Source: Nocardia wallacei (GTDB taxonomy: Bacteria > Actinomycetota > Actinomycetes > Mycobacteriales > Mycobacteriaceae). Taken from it: a stretch of DNA of 64,000 bases. The notes below the pieces were generated by a model. The model was given only the letters and a program-made list of their open reading frames with translations. It was not told the origin of the DNA and made no database searches. Below, piece after piece: positions 37,236 through 45,895 of the stretch (the first letter of the stretch is position 1; each line of letters opens with the position of its first letter). A program made the position numbers and the translations under genes. The stretch covers positions 6,820,001 to 6,884,000 of the forward strand of contig NZ_AP023396.1 in NCBI RefSeq assembly GCF_014466955.1, written 5' to 3'.

Positions 37236-37262
37236 CGTTTCACTGTAGAAGCCGCTGCCCGG

Positions 37263-38087
37263 TCAGTGACCGAGGAACGGCAGCACGGTGGCAGTGAACT
37301 GCCGGTAGCGGTCGCGGTGGATGCTGTGGCCGCAGTCGAAGTCGTCCACGGTGCAGTCGGCGAGCGCGGTACGGAACAGCTCCAGCTTCTCCGGATCGAC
37401 CATGCCGCCGGGGCCGCCGCGCAGCATCAGGGTGGGTGCGGTGATCTCCGAGAGCCGCTCCCACCATTCCGGATTCGGCTTGCGGAACTGCTCCAGCGCG
37501 ATCCGCGTCATCGACCGGTCGTAGGCCAGCACCGCGCCCGGATGGCGGACCAGGCTGCTGGTGGCGTGCCACAGCTCCGGCAGACTCGGCAGACGGCGGG
37601 TGAGGGTGAGTTGCTCGTCGCCGGACCGCAGCGGCAGCGGCTGCTCCTCGATGACCAGGCGGCGCACCAGTTCGGGCCGCTCGATCGCCACACACGACAC
37701 CGCGTAGCCGCCGAGCGAATGGCCGACCAGATCCGCGGTGGTCAGCTCGAGCCGATCGCACAGCCGCAGCACGTCCGCGCCGAAATCGTCGAACCGGTAG
37801 GAGCCGGTGTGCGCGCTGCGTCCGTGGCCGCGCAGATCGGGGATGATCACCCGCCGGCCCAGCCGCACCAGCCGCCGGGCGAACCGGTCCCAGGTGTGGC
37901 CGTCGCCGCCCATGCCGTGCACCAGCACGACCGGGATCTCGGCGAGAGGGTGCGCGACGGACGGGGTTCCGGAATCGCGATAGGCGATCCGCACGCCCGC
38001 CAGCGACACCCGGGTAACCGTCGACTCCACGATCAGCCAGCGTACGGGTTTCGCGAGGCCGCCGCCGCAGGTTGTGGGCGGAGCCAT
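37263..38087 (-). CDS. Alpha/beta hydrolase
   Basis: This is a hydrolase of about 274 residues with VVLVHGMGGDGHTWDRFARRL (oxyanion region), DLRGHGRS, nucleophile elbow GHSLGGYAV and a late His in FDCGHSIHRDRYRQF. The acid is probably Asp in GGMVDPEK. The fold and motifs fit lactonases, haloperoxidase-like esterases and related enzymes; the substrate is unknown. The start is uncertain: ATG 38087 gives an N-terminal extension, whereas GTG 38030 begins right at the conserved ESTVTRVSLAGVRIAYRDSG. It is divergent from the methyltransferase gene. Confidence 0.85.
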   Translation of the reverse strand: MAPPTTCGGGLAKPVRWLIVESTVTRVSLAGVRIAYRDSGTPSVAHPLAEIPVVLVHGMGGDGHTWDRFARRLVRLGRRVIIPDLRGHGRSAHTGSYRFDDFGADVLRLCDRLELTTADLVGHSLGGYAVSCVAIERPELVRRLVIEEQPLPLRSGDEQLTLTRRLPSLPELWHATSSLVRHPGAVLAYDRSMTRIALEQFRKPNPEWWERLSEITAPTLMLRGGPGGMVDPEKLELFRTALADCTVDDFDCGHSIHRDRYRQFTATVLPFLGH

Positions 38088-38147
38088 AGGGCGGTGAGCG
38101 GGAAAATGCTTGGCGTGTCCGGGGCGCGGTTCGCGATACTGCGGCGC

Positions 38148-38846
38148 ATGCCCACCTTCGCGGAATTCGACCGGCGTAACTATCGCACCGTGGACGTCGC
38201 CACCGGGTACGACGGCTGGGCGCCCACCTACGAGCAGACCGTCATGGACGAGATGGACCTCGCACTGCTGGGACGGCTGCGGCGACCGGACTGGAGCCAA
38301 ACGCGGCGGGCCGCCGACCTGGGATGTGGCACCGGGCGGACCGGCGCGTGGCTGCGCGAGCGCGGCATCGCGCACATCGACGGCATCGACCTGAGCGAGG
38401 GGATGCTGGCTCGGGCGCGGGAACGCGGCGCGCACACCAGTCTCGCCCTGGGCGATGTGCGCGCTACCGGATTGGCAAGCGGCACATACGATCTGGTGAT
38501 CTCCTCGCTGATCGACGAGCATCTGCCCGACCTCGCGCCGTTCTACACCGAGGCACGGCGGCTGGCCGCGCCCGGCGGCGCCTTCGTCCTGGTCTGCTAC
38601 CACCCGCAGTTCATGATGGTGACCGGGATGCCGACCCATTACACCGCCGAAACCGGTGAGCCACTGGCGATCAGCACCCATCTGCACCTGTTCAGCGAGC
38701 ATGTGAACGCCGGGGTGGCGGCGGGCTGGCAGCTCGTCGAGTCGGCCGAGGCGGTGGTGGACGACGCCTGGCTCGCCGCCAAACCCAAGTGGGCGCGACT
38801 GCGCGGGCATCCGTTCACCATGGCGTTGGTGTGGATGGCGCGCTGA
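38148..38846 (+). CDS. Class I SAM-dependent methyltransferase
   Basis: This 232-residue enzyme has the methyltransferase motif I AADLGCGTGRTGAWL, the acidic end of strand 2 in IDGIDLSEGMLARAR, motif post-I GDVRATGL and motif IV-like TYDLVISSLIDEHLPDL. N-terminal YDGWAPTYEQTV is typical of UbiE/COQ5-like small-molecule methyltransferases. The substrate is unknown. ATG 38148 begins the conserved part; a frame extends upstream without similarity. The stop is one base before the imuB stop codon, so the two genes converge with no spacer. Confidence 0.88.
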   Translation: MPTFAEFDRRNYRTVDVATGYDGWAPTYEQTVMDEMDLALLGRLRRPDWSQTRRAADLGCGTGRTGAWLRERGIAHIDGIDLSEGMLARARERGAHTSLALGDVRATGLASGTYDLVISSLIDEHLPDLAPFYTEARRLAAPGGAFVLVCYHPQFMMVTGMPTHYTAETGEPLAISTHLHLFSEHVNAGVAAGWQLVESAEAVVDDAWLAAKPKWARLRGHPFTMALVWMAR

Positions 38847-38847
38847 C

Positions 38848-40611
38848 TCACTCGTAGAGGCCCTCGACGTGCCATGCCCCGTCGTAGCCGAGGAGCAGCA
38901 GGACGCGGAACTCGGCGTCCAGCAAGATCTGGGCGCGGACGGTGCAGTCGGTGAGATGATCACCGGCCCACCAGCGTTCGTCGAGTAGCCACGGGCCGGT
39001 CCAGCCGGTCACGTCCCACTGTTTGCTGCCCCAGCGCAATCTGGCCGGTTCGGCGGTGAACAGGCCGCGGTCGGTGATCCACACCGGGGTGCCGTCGGCG
39101 GTCTCCAGTGTCACGCCGGGGTGGTTGACCAGGACCACGGCGGGCGCGGGCGCGGGCAGCCTGCCGGGCCAGGGCAGCGCCGGGTCGGCGGCGGGCATCC
39201 GCTCGTCGCCCAGCGCGACCAGGGTGACGCGTTCGGCCGGGCCGCGGCCGCCGCTGAGCACCCCGATCCGCACCGCCTCGCCGCCCAGCAGACCCTGCAC
39301 TCGAACCAGGGCGCGGCGGGCGCGCTCGTCGCCCTCCCCGACCCCGCCCCACAAGCCGAGCTGCAAGGCCCCCGACGTCACCACTTCGACGGGTTCCAGC
39401 CGGAGCAGCGTGATCGGGGCACTCGGGACAAGGCTGCGCGCGTTCGAGGCACTCGATCCGGAAGCACCCGGGGTCGGGGCACTCGCGTCCGGCGGGCTCG
39501 GGGCCGGGGCGAATCTCTTACGGCTGTTCGGGTTTTCGGAGTGCGGCTGGGCAGGCGCATTCTCGTCGGCTGGTCGGCCGTGGATGATGCCGAATTCCGA
39601 TTCCGGCTGGGCGGGGCCGCCGCGGAGCGCGCGGTGGGTGAGCCAGCCGTCCAGCTGCCAGCGCACCCGGTCGGCGGTCTCCTCCGGGGTGAGTGGTTCG
39701 GCGCACCGCCAGATTCGGGAAAGGCGCTCTCCGGCAGCGGTTTCGGCGATCACCGCGAGTCGGGTGCACGCCACCGAGGCGGCGGACAGCCGCTCGTGCA
39801 GTCGCGTGGCCAGCATGCGACCGGCGAAGGCGGCGGCATCGACCCGGTCGATCGGGGGGTCGCAGGAGTACTCCACCGCGAGGTCCGGCGCGGGTGGGCG
39901 GGCCGACGGCGGCCGCTCCGGCTCCGCCCGGGCGCAGCGGTGCGCGCGGATCGCGTCGGCGCCGAAGCGCGAGGCGACCTCGGCCGGGGTCAGCGCGGCG
40001 AAGTCGCCGATCCGGCGCAGGCCCAGGCGGTGCAGCAGGTCCACCAGATCCGCGCGCTCGGGTGCGGCCAGGCTCGGTTCCGCGGCGAGTTCCCGCACCG
40101 GCAGCGGCGCGAGGAACCGGGCGCCCGTCCCCGGCGGCACGATGGCGGCCCGACGGGCGGCGAGCACCGCCGTCGACAGCTCGTCGGCGATACCGATCCA
40201 GCATTCCACCCCGACCGCCGCCACCGCGTCGACGAGCCGCTCGGCCGCCGCCGGCTCGGATCCGAAGTACCGGGCGGCGCCGCGCGCGCCCAGCGCCAGC
40301 AGCCCCGGCCGGAGCACCTCCACACCGGGCACCGTCGCGTCCACCGCCGCCACGACCGGTTCGAACAACCGCGCATCCCGATCCGGATCCGCCTGGGCCA
40401 CATACAGATCCGGGCAGCGGGCCTGCGCTTCCCGGCGCTTCAGCCCGCGCTGCACACCCGCGGCGCGCGCCACCGCCGAACACGCCACCACCCGGTTGGC
40501 GTGCAGCACCACCACCGGCCGCGTCGGCGGCACGTCGGCCAGCGCGGCCGCCGCGGCCGCAGGCCAGTCGGGACACCACAGCGCCAGCACCCGCCGCGCC
40601 TTCACCCCCAT
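38848..40611 (-). CDS. imuB: ImuB, Y-family-like mutasome adaptor
   Basis: ImuB is a catalytically dead Y-family polymerase homologue that links ImuA' and DnaE2 to the sliding clamp. The 587-residue protein starts VLALWCPDWPAAAAAA and has the Y-family little-finger region around residues 240 to 330. The acidic residues needed for polymerase activity are absent, as expected. A clamp-binding motif QLGLWG lies in the GALQLGLWGGVGEGD segment (about residue 425), matching the QLPLWG motif of mycobacterial ImuB. Between the two parts is a Ser/Pro/Ala-rich linker of about 60 residues. It is 28 bases downstream of imuA' and cotranscribed under one SOS box. Confidence 0.93.
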   Translation of the reverse strand: MGVKARRVLALWCPDWPAAAAAALADVPPTRPVVVLHANRVVACSAVARAAGVQRGLKRREAQARCPDLYVAQADPDRDARLFEPVVAAVDATVPGVEVLRPGLLALGARGAARYFGSEPAAAERLVDAVAAVGVECWIGIADELSTAVLAARRAAIVPPGTGARFLAPLPVRELAAEPSLAAPERADLVDLLHRLGLRRIGDFAALTPAEVASRFGADAIRAHRCARAEPERPPSARPPAPDLAVEYSCDPPIDRVDAAAFAGRMLATRLHERLSAASVACTRLAVIAETAAGERLSRIWRCAEPLTPEETADRVRWQLDGWLTHRALRGGPAQPESEFGIIHGRPADENAPAQPHSENPNSRKRFAPAPSPPDASAPTPGASGSSASNARSLVPSAPITLLRLEPVEVVTSGALQLGLWGGVGEGDERARRALVRVQGLLGGEAVRIGVLSGGRGPAERVTLVALGDERMPAADPALPWPGRLPAPAPAVVLVNHPGVTLETADGTPVWITDRGLFTAEPARLRWGSKQWDVTGWTGPWLLDERWWAGDHLTDCTVRAQILLDAEFRVLLLLGYDGAWHVEGLYE

Positions 40612-40639
40612 CGCGGGACCGCTCGGGCGACGGCCGTCT

Positions 40640-41365
40640 TCACGAAGCGACCTCGCGGACGGGTGTCAGTTGCTGTGGCGTGTTCGGCTGTGCGGCAGTC
40701 CATTCGACTCGGTCGTCGCGGGGGCTCAGTTCCAGGGTGCCGGTGCGGGGTGGGGAGGATCGGCCGTGGACGCGAACGTCCAGGCGCATGGTGCGCAGGC
40801 GGCCGCAGCCGCGGCCGACGCCGTCGTAACCCGCGACCCGAGCCTCGATTCGCAGGGACGGGCCGCTCCAGGCGCCGCCGGTGACGATCAGGGTGGAACC
40901 CTTGCTGCGGGCGCGGGCGGCGAGCACCCGAGTTCGGCTGGGCGGCACCGACACTCCGCCCAGGCCGAGCACCACCAGATCCAGGCCGTCCAGCAACACA
41001 GCGGCGACCTCCACCGGGTCCGATCCGGGATCTGGCACCACCGCCAGCCGTTCCAGCTCGGCACCCATCTCGGCCGCGGCGAGCAGGCCGAGCCGGGGCA
41101 GGCCGACCGCCGCGGCATGACCGCCCGTGCCCGTCACCGCGGCGAGCAGACCGGCCAGCAGCGAACTCGCGCCCGCGTACGCCACCACCGAACCCTTCGG
41201 CAGACCACCCTCCGGCAGGAGTTCCACCAGCGCGGACGGCACCGGCAGCGTCTCCCGGCGCAGGGGGCGGCGCAGCGTCGCGCCCGCGCCGCGCGCCGGG
41301 ACGGCCGCCATTCGCCGCCGCAGTTCCGCGAGCCGCTCTCGTTGCGCCTCTCCAGCCGAACCCAT
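40640..41365 (-). CDS. imuA': ImuA', RecA-like mutasome component
   Basis: ImuA' is the non-catalytic RecA-fold partner that works with ImuB and DnaE2 in SOS mutagenesis. The 241-residue product begins MGSAGEAQRERLAELRRRMAAVP and contains a degenerate Walker-A-like loop (PKGSVVAYAGASSLLAGLLAAVT) without the usual GKT, as in mycobacterial ImuA'. ATG 41365 was preferred: upstream codons run into the promoter region with the LexA box. First gene of the imuA'-imuB operon, divergent from a Ser/Thr kinase gene. Confidence 0.9.
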   Translation of the reverse strand: MGSAGEAQRERLAELRRRMAAVPARGAGATLRRPLRRETLPVPSALVELLPEGGLPKGSVVAYAGASSLLAGLLAAVTGTGGHAAAVGLPRLGLLAAAEMGAELERLAVVPDPGSDPVEVAAVLLDGLDLVVLGLGGVSVPPSRTRVLAARARSKGSTLIVTGGAWSGPSLRIEARVAGYDGVGRGCGRLRTMRLDVRVHGRSSPPRTGTLELSPRDDRVEWTAAQPNTPQQLTPVREVAS

Positions 41366-41452
41366 CCTCGACCACCTATCTCCACCGAATGGACTCCACC
41401 GCTCGGGCCGCCGGAGCCGCCACTCCAGCACCGATTCAGCTATCGATCTGTA

Positions 41453-41468
41453 TCGAATATACGTTCGA
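41453..41468. promoter_or_regulatory. LexA (SOS) box upstream of imuA'
   Basis: TCGAATATACGTTCGA fits the SOS box consensus with one mismatch, 88 to 103 bases upstream of imuA' and 121 to 136 bases upstream of the divergent kinase gene. It has the same ATAC centre as the dnaE2 box, so both mutasome units should respond together to DNA damage. Confidence 0.88.
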
Positions 41469-41588
41469 CTTCCCTTCAGTAGAACCCCACCCCCGATTCC
41501 CGTCAAGCGGCACGCGCGCGAGCGCACTCGCGCGAACCCGAACCGCTGAAGCAGGCCAGTCAGGACGGTTTTCCGCTATCCTCGCGCC

Positions 41589-42722
41589 GTGACCGAACGC
41601 GCCCGTCCCATCGTCGGCCCCGACTACTTGGTTGCCGGCCGCTATCGCCTGCAATCGAAGCTGGGCGGCGGCGGCATGGGCGCGGTTTGGCTGGCCACCG
41701 ACCGGCTGCTGAACCGCGACGTCGCCATCAAGCAGGTGCTCACCACGGCCGGGCTCAGTGAGCAGGAGGCCACCGAGGTCCGCAACCGGATCATCCACGA
41801 GGGCCGCGTCGCCGCGAAGCTGTCGCACGAGCACGCCATCGCCGTCTACGACGTGGTCCTCGAGGCGGGCGAGCCGTGGCTGGTCATGGAGTACCTGCCC
41901 TCGCGCAGCGTGGCGAAGGCACTGGCGCTGGCCGATACACTGCCACCGATCGAGGTGGCGCAGATCGGCGCGCAGGTCGCCGACGCGCTGGCCGCCGCGC
42001 ACGCCGCCGGTATCACCCACCGCGACATCAAGCCCGGCAATATCCTCGTCGCCGACCGCGGCGCCGAGGTGGGCAAGGTCAAGCTCAGCGACTTCGGCAT
42101 CTCCGCCGGCACCGGCGACCCGCACGACGAACTGGACGACGTGATCACCGGAACCCCCGCCTACCTGCCCCCCGAGGTGGCGCGCGGCGCCCGGCCGACC
42201 GAAGCCAGCGACGTATTCTCGCTCGGCGCAACGCTTTACACCGCGATAGAGGGCCAGCCGCCGTACGGCCTGGACGACGACAACGACGCGATCGTCATGC
42301 GCGCCGCCATGGCACAGATCATCCCGCCCAGCCGCAGCGGCGCCCTGACCCCCGTGCTCCTGCACATGATGGAGCCCGCCCCTCAACGCCGCCCCACCAT
42401 GGCCGAAGCCCGCGACGAAATCCTCACGGCCACTTTCGGTCCCGGCACCGCCCCCTACATCCTGGGCGCACCCGTCCGCACCGACGACGGCACCATTCCC
42501 GCGTGGGCCGCCCGGAACTCGGCCGCCGGGCTACGCAGCCCCCACAGCACTCCCCTCCCCCGCCCCCCGCGAGCGACAACCTCGAACGCCCCTGCCGCAC
42601 AACAAAAATTCCAGAACTTCGATCTCTCGGCCCTGGGCCCCAACGCCGCCCCCCTGGCAATAGCCATAGGGCTCCTGATAGGGCTGCTGATCCTGATAGT
42701 CATCCTGGTAGCGGTCCTGTAG
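41589..42722 (+). CDS. Membrane-anchored Ser/Thr protein kinase (PknB type)
   Basis: This is a 377-residue Hanks-type kinase. The Gly loop is LGGGGMGAVW (residues 25 to 34), catalytic Lys48 is in VAIK, and HRDIKPGN, DFG and a PPE in place of APE follow in order. After the kinase domain (about residues 18 to 280) comes a proline-rich linker and a C-terminal transmembrane helix (about 355 to 377) with virtually nothing outside, so it lacks an extracellular PASTA or sensor domain. Its target is unknown. It is divergent from the SOS-controlled imuA'. It converges with the response regulator gene. The GTG start is supported by the kinase N-terminus. Confidence 0.93.
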   Translation: MTERARPIVGPDYLVAGRYRLQSKLGGGGMGAVWLATDRLLNRDVAIKQVLTTAGLSEQEATEVRNRIIHEGRVAAKLSHEHAIAVYDVVLEAGEPWLVMEYLPSRSVAKALALADTLPPIEVAQIGAQVADALAAAHAAGITHRDIKPGNILVADRGAEVGKVKLSDFGISAGTGDPHDELDDVITGTPAYLPPEVARGARPTEASDVFSLGATLYTAIEGQPPYGLDDDNDAIVMRAAMAQIIPPSRSGALTPVLLHMMEPAPQRRPTMAEARDEILTATFGPGTAPYILGAPVRTDDGTIPAWAARNSAAGLRSPHSTPLPRPPRATTSNAPAAQQKFQNFDLSALGPNAAPLAIAIGLLIGLLILIVILVAVL

Positions 42723-42751
42723 GACCCCCGTAAGCCGGAGTGTTCGGCCGC

Positions 42752-43393
42752 CTAATCGATCCGCCGCCGATGCGCCCATCGCGTCAGCGCGTTCCGATTG
42801 GACTGCTGAGTCTTACGCAGCACGTTGGAAGCATGCGTCTCCACAGTCTTCACCGAAATGAACAGCGACTCGGCGATCTCCCGATACGTGTACCCCCGAG
42901 CGAGCAGCCGCAGCACCTCCAACTCCCGCGGCGTCAGCGAGTCCAACTCGGGATCCAGCGGCGGCTCCGGCACCGGCGACCGCCCGGTGAACGAGTCGAG
43001 CACGAACCCCGCCAGCCGCGGACTGAACACCGCGTCACCCCCGGCCACACGCCGAATGCCGTCGGCCAGTTCGGGTCCCGAAATCGTCTTGGTGACATAT
43101 CCACGAGCACCGGCCCGGATCACCGCGATCACATCCTCGGCAGCGTCGGACACGCTCAGCGCCAGGCACACCGGGCCGTCCTCCACTCCTTGCAGCACCG
43201 CCACCCCGCCGCCGTCGGGCATGTGCACATCGAGCAGCACCACGTCGGGCCCGGCCGCCTCGACTCCGGCGATCGCCTCGGCCACCGTGCCCGCCTCGCC
43301 GACCACTTCGATATCGGATTCGCGGCTCAGCTCGGCCCGCACCCCGGACCGGAACACGGCGTGATCGTCCACCAGAAACACCCGGATACTCAC
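42752..43393 (-). CDS. NarL/FixJ (LuxR-type) response regulator
   Basis: This is a 213-residue response regulator. The receiver domain has the acidic pair Asp9-Asp10, phosphoacceptor Asp55 in VVLLDVHMP, Thr/Ser in CLALSVSD and Lys in YVTKTI. The C-terminal LuxR HTH (LTPRELEVLRLLARGYTYREIAESLFISVKTVETHASNVLRK) binds DNA. GTG 43393 was chosen because GAGGAG lies four bases upstream. Its partner is almost certainly the PspC-type histidine kinase at 44416, with a hydrolase gene between them. The regulon is unknown; the divergent PspC gene is a likely target. Confidence 0.93.
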   Translation of the reverse strand: MSIRVFLVDDHAVFRSGVRAELSRESDIEVVGEAGTVAEAIAGVEAAGPDVVLLDVHMPDGGGVAVLQGVEDGPVCLALSVSDAAEDVIAVIRAGARGYVTKTISGPELADGIRRVAGGDAVFSPRLAGFVLDSFTGRSPVPEPPLDPELDSLTPRELEVLRLLARGYTYREIAESLFISVKTVETHASNVLRKTQQSNRNALTRWAHRRRID

Positions 43394-43515
43394 TGCTCTC
43401 CTCACTTCGGACCGATGCCCGCTGCTCGGGCGCGGCGACGCCCACTCATCGGTACCACAAGGCGGGCCGGTGCGCCGTCAACCTGGTAGGCGGTCGGAAA
43501 CCCGGGTGCGGTCGA

Positions 43516-44385
43516 TCAGCTGGTCTTGTCGAGGACTTCCCGGAGGGTGCGGGCGAAAGCCTCGGGCCGGCCCGGGTAGCCGGATTCGGGGCCGGTGAAG
43601 CCGCCGTGATGGCTGGGGAACAGGACCGGCCGCCGACCGAGCCGATCGGCGATCGCCGCCGAGGTGCGGTGGGTGACCGTGCCCGCCGATTCCTCGCCGT
43701 AGCCGATGACGATCCGGGTCGGCGCCGCGGTGAGGGCGGCGATGTCGGGGCGGTAGCCGAGGACCGGCCGGGAACGCTCCGACAGCAACGGGTCGTCGCG
43801 GGAGCCGTCGTCCTCGGACGGCAGGCCGAACAGGGCGGGATCCGGGGCGGGCGCGGCGAAATAGTCGTCGGTGAATTCGCCCTGCCAGGACGTCATCGCG
43901 ATGAAGGCCGCCATGCCCGCGCCGAAGCCTTTCGCCGCGTAGGCGTCGCGGTATCCGGCCGCCGCACGTGCGGCCGCATCGGCATCCGGGAGCGCGGCGA
44001 GCAGCGGCGGTTCGTGCGCCACCAGTGTGGTCACGTCGCCGGGGTGGGCGGTGACGAGTGCGAGGGCGACAATGGCTCCGCCGCTGCTGGCGAAGATCTC
44101 GACCGGGCCGGAGTCCAGGGCTCGGATGACCGCGTGCACATCGTCGGCGTGGACGGCGGGGACGTTGTCGACCTGACCGTCAGTGCGGACGCTGCGGCCG
44201 AGTCCGCGCGGGTCGTAGGTGACGACCGTGCGATCGGGGAAATGCGATGCGAGCGCGGAGAATCCGCCGGCCTCCATCGGGAGACCGATCATGAGCAGCG
44301 GCGGCCGTCCCTCCGCAGTGGGAAGTGGCCCGTGGACGTCGTAGGTGAGCGTCGCGCCGGAGGTTTCGAGCTTGTGTGTCGTCAT
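43516..44385 (-). CDS. Alpha/beta hydrolase
   Basis: This is a 289-residue hydrolase with DPRGLGRSVRTDG, nucleophile elbow FASSGGAIVAL and a C-terminal LFPSHHGGFTG His, a pattern typical of the fold. The long lid region (about residues 140 to 205) is distinct. It lies between the response regulator and sensor kinase genes on the same strand (31 bases after the kinase stop), an unusual insertion in a two-component operon. Either it is part of the response or its position is accidental. The substrate is unknown. Confidence 0.85.
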   Translation of the reverse strand: MTTHKLETSGATLTYDVHGPLPTAEGRPPLLMIGLPMEAGGFSALASHFPDRTVVTYDPRGLGRSVRTDGQVDNVPAVHADDVHAVIRALDSGPVEIFASSGGAIVALALVTAHPGDVTTLVAHEPPLLAALPDADAAARAAAGYRDAYAAKGFGAGMAAFIAMTSWQGEFTDDYFAAPAPDPALFGLPSEDDGSRDDPLLSERSRPVLGYRPDIAALTAAPTRIVIGYGEESAGTVTHRTSAAIADRLGRRPVLFPSHHGGFTGPESGYPGRPEAFARTLREVLDKTS

Positions 44386-44415
44386 GCCGGTACTGACGTG
44401 TCCGGAGACGGGAAC

Positions 44416-45756
44416 TCATCGGCGGGTGCGCGAGTACGGCTCCGCAGCGAAGCGGCCATCGTCCAGGTCGGTGTCCGCCGACTCCTCCGGCGCGGCTTCG
44501 GCGCTGACTTCGCTCTCGGAGTCGTTGCGGGGCAGCATGATTCGGACCTCGGTGCCGCGGCCCAGGGTGGATTGGATCTCCACGGTGCCGCCGCGGCGCT
44601 CGATGCGGGCGCGGATGGATTTGGCCAGGCCCCGACGGTCGGCGGGGACGTCGGCGGGGTCGAAGCCGGTGCCCCGGTCGCGCACGAAGATGCTGACTTG
44701 ATGCGGTTCCACCTCGGCGAACAGGTCGATGGTGGGGACGCCCGCGTGCTTGGCGGCATTCACCAGCGCCTCGCGGCTGGCGCCCAGGACGGCCGTGAAA
44801 TGCTCACGGGGCAGGCCGATTCCCGTCTCGCCCGGATCCATCGACACGTCACCGACCGTCACCGGCGTGACCTTCACCCCGTGCTGGTCCTCGACCTCAC
44901 CGGCGATGGTGCGCAGCGCGGCCGCGAGGCTGGACTGGGCCGGGACGGTGTCCTCGAACAGCCAGCGGCGCAGCTCCCGCTCCTGGCTGCGGGCCAGCCG
45001 CGCCACCTCCTGCGGGTCGTCGGCCTGCCGCTGGATCAGCGCGAGCGTCTGCAGGACCGAGTCGTGCAGGTGCGAGGCGATCTCCTCGCGCTCCTCGTTG
45101 CGGATGCGGGCGGCGCGCTCGGCGTTCAGCGCCCGCATCATCCGCAACCACAGCGGCACCGTCAGCAGACCCACCCCGATCAGCGTCACCGCGACCGCGA
45201 TCAGCGCCGAGCCCATGGAACTCAGATTGATCCGGGCCAGCACCACCACACCCAGGCCGACCACGATCAGCGTGATACCGGCCAGGATGCGCGTCCAGGT
45301 GAGCACCGAGGGCCGCGCGGGCAGCCCGAGAATCGACCGTGGCCCCTCCGCGTCGAACTCGCGCCACACCAGCGCCGCACCGACCGCCACCACGATGATC
45401 GGCGCGACCACCTTGGCCGCGGTGCCGCTGAACAGCCACGACATCGACACGGCCAGCGCCAGCCCGAGCAGGATCAGCCCCACCGCCTGCCGCCGCTCCG
45501 AACTGGACGGCGGCGGCGCGTCGGCACCGGCCGGGGTGCACACCCACAGCATGCCGTAGGCGACGATGCCCGCCCCCATCAGCGCCGACAACAGCACGAA
45601 CGCCATTCGCACCTTGAAGACGTCGACCCCGAGATGATCGGCGACCCCACCCGCGACACCGCCGACGACCCGCCCTCCGGAGCGCCGCATCAGCCGCGCG
45701 AACGGCGGCGCGGCGGGAACCCCGCGCGCATCGAACGCAGGCATGGACGGATACAT
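44416..45756 (-). CDS. PspC-domain sensor histidine kinase
   Basis: This is a 446-residue membrane kinase. An N-terminal PspC domain (about residues 25 to 80, RLMRRSGGRVVGGVAGGVADHLGVDVFKVR) is followed by several membrane helices and a HisKA_3-like dimerisation region (EIASHLHDSVLQTLALIQRQ, phosphoacceptor His in HDS). An HATPase domain follows (REALVNAAKHAG N-box, VRDRGTGFDP G-box). PspC proteins monitor envelope stress, so the kinase likely senses membrane perturbation and phosphorylates the LuxR-type regulator downstream. ATG 45756 was chosen; ATG 45744 is possible. It is divergent from a second PspC protein. Confidence 0.92.
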   Translation of the reverse strand: MYPSMPAFDARGVPAAPPFARLMRRSGGRVVGGVAGGVADHLGVDVFKVRMAFVLLSALMGAGIVAYGMLWVCTPAGADAPPPSSSERRQAVGLILLGLALAVSMSWLFSGTAAKVVAPIIVVAVGAALVWREFDAEGPRSILGLPARPSVLTWTRILAGITLIVVGLGVVVLARINLSSMGSALIAVAVTLIGVGLLTVPLWLRMMRALNAERAARIRNEEREEIASHLHDSVLQTLALIQRQADDPQEVARLARSQERELRRWLFEDTVPAQSSLAAALRTIAGEVEDQHGVKVTPVTVGDVSMDPGETGIGLPREHFTAVLGASREALVNAAKHAGVPTIDLFAEVEPHQVSIFVRDRGTGFDPADVPADRRGLAKSIRARIERRGGTVEIQSTLGRGTEVRIMLPRNDSESEVSAEAAPEESADTDLDDGRFAAEPYSRTRR

Positions 45757-45895
45757 ACCTTCGATACTGGCACGCCCCACCGACACCGACCATCGGGAAA
45801 TACCCCCATTCCGCACTGCGGCGCGGTGGAGTTCAGGTTCGTAATCAGGGTGAACCCCGATGTGCCGGCGCGGCGGCGGTCGCCACCATGGAACC

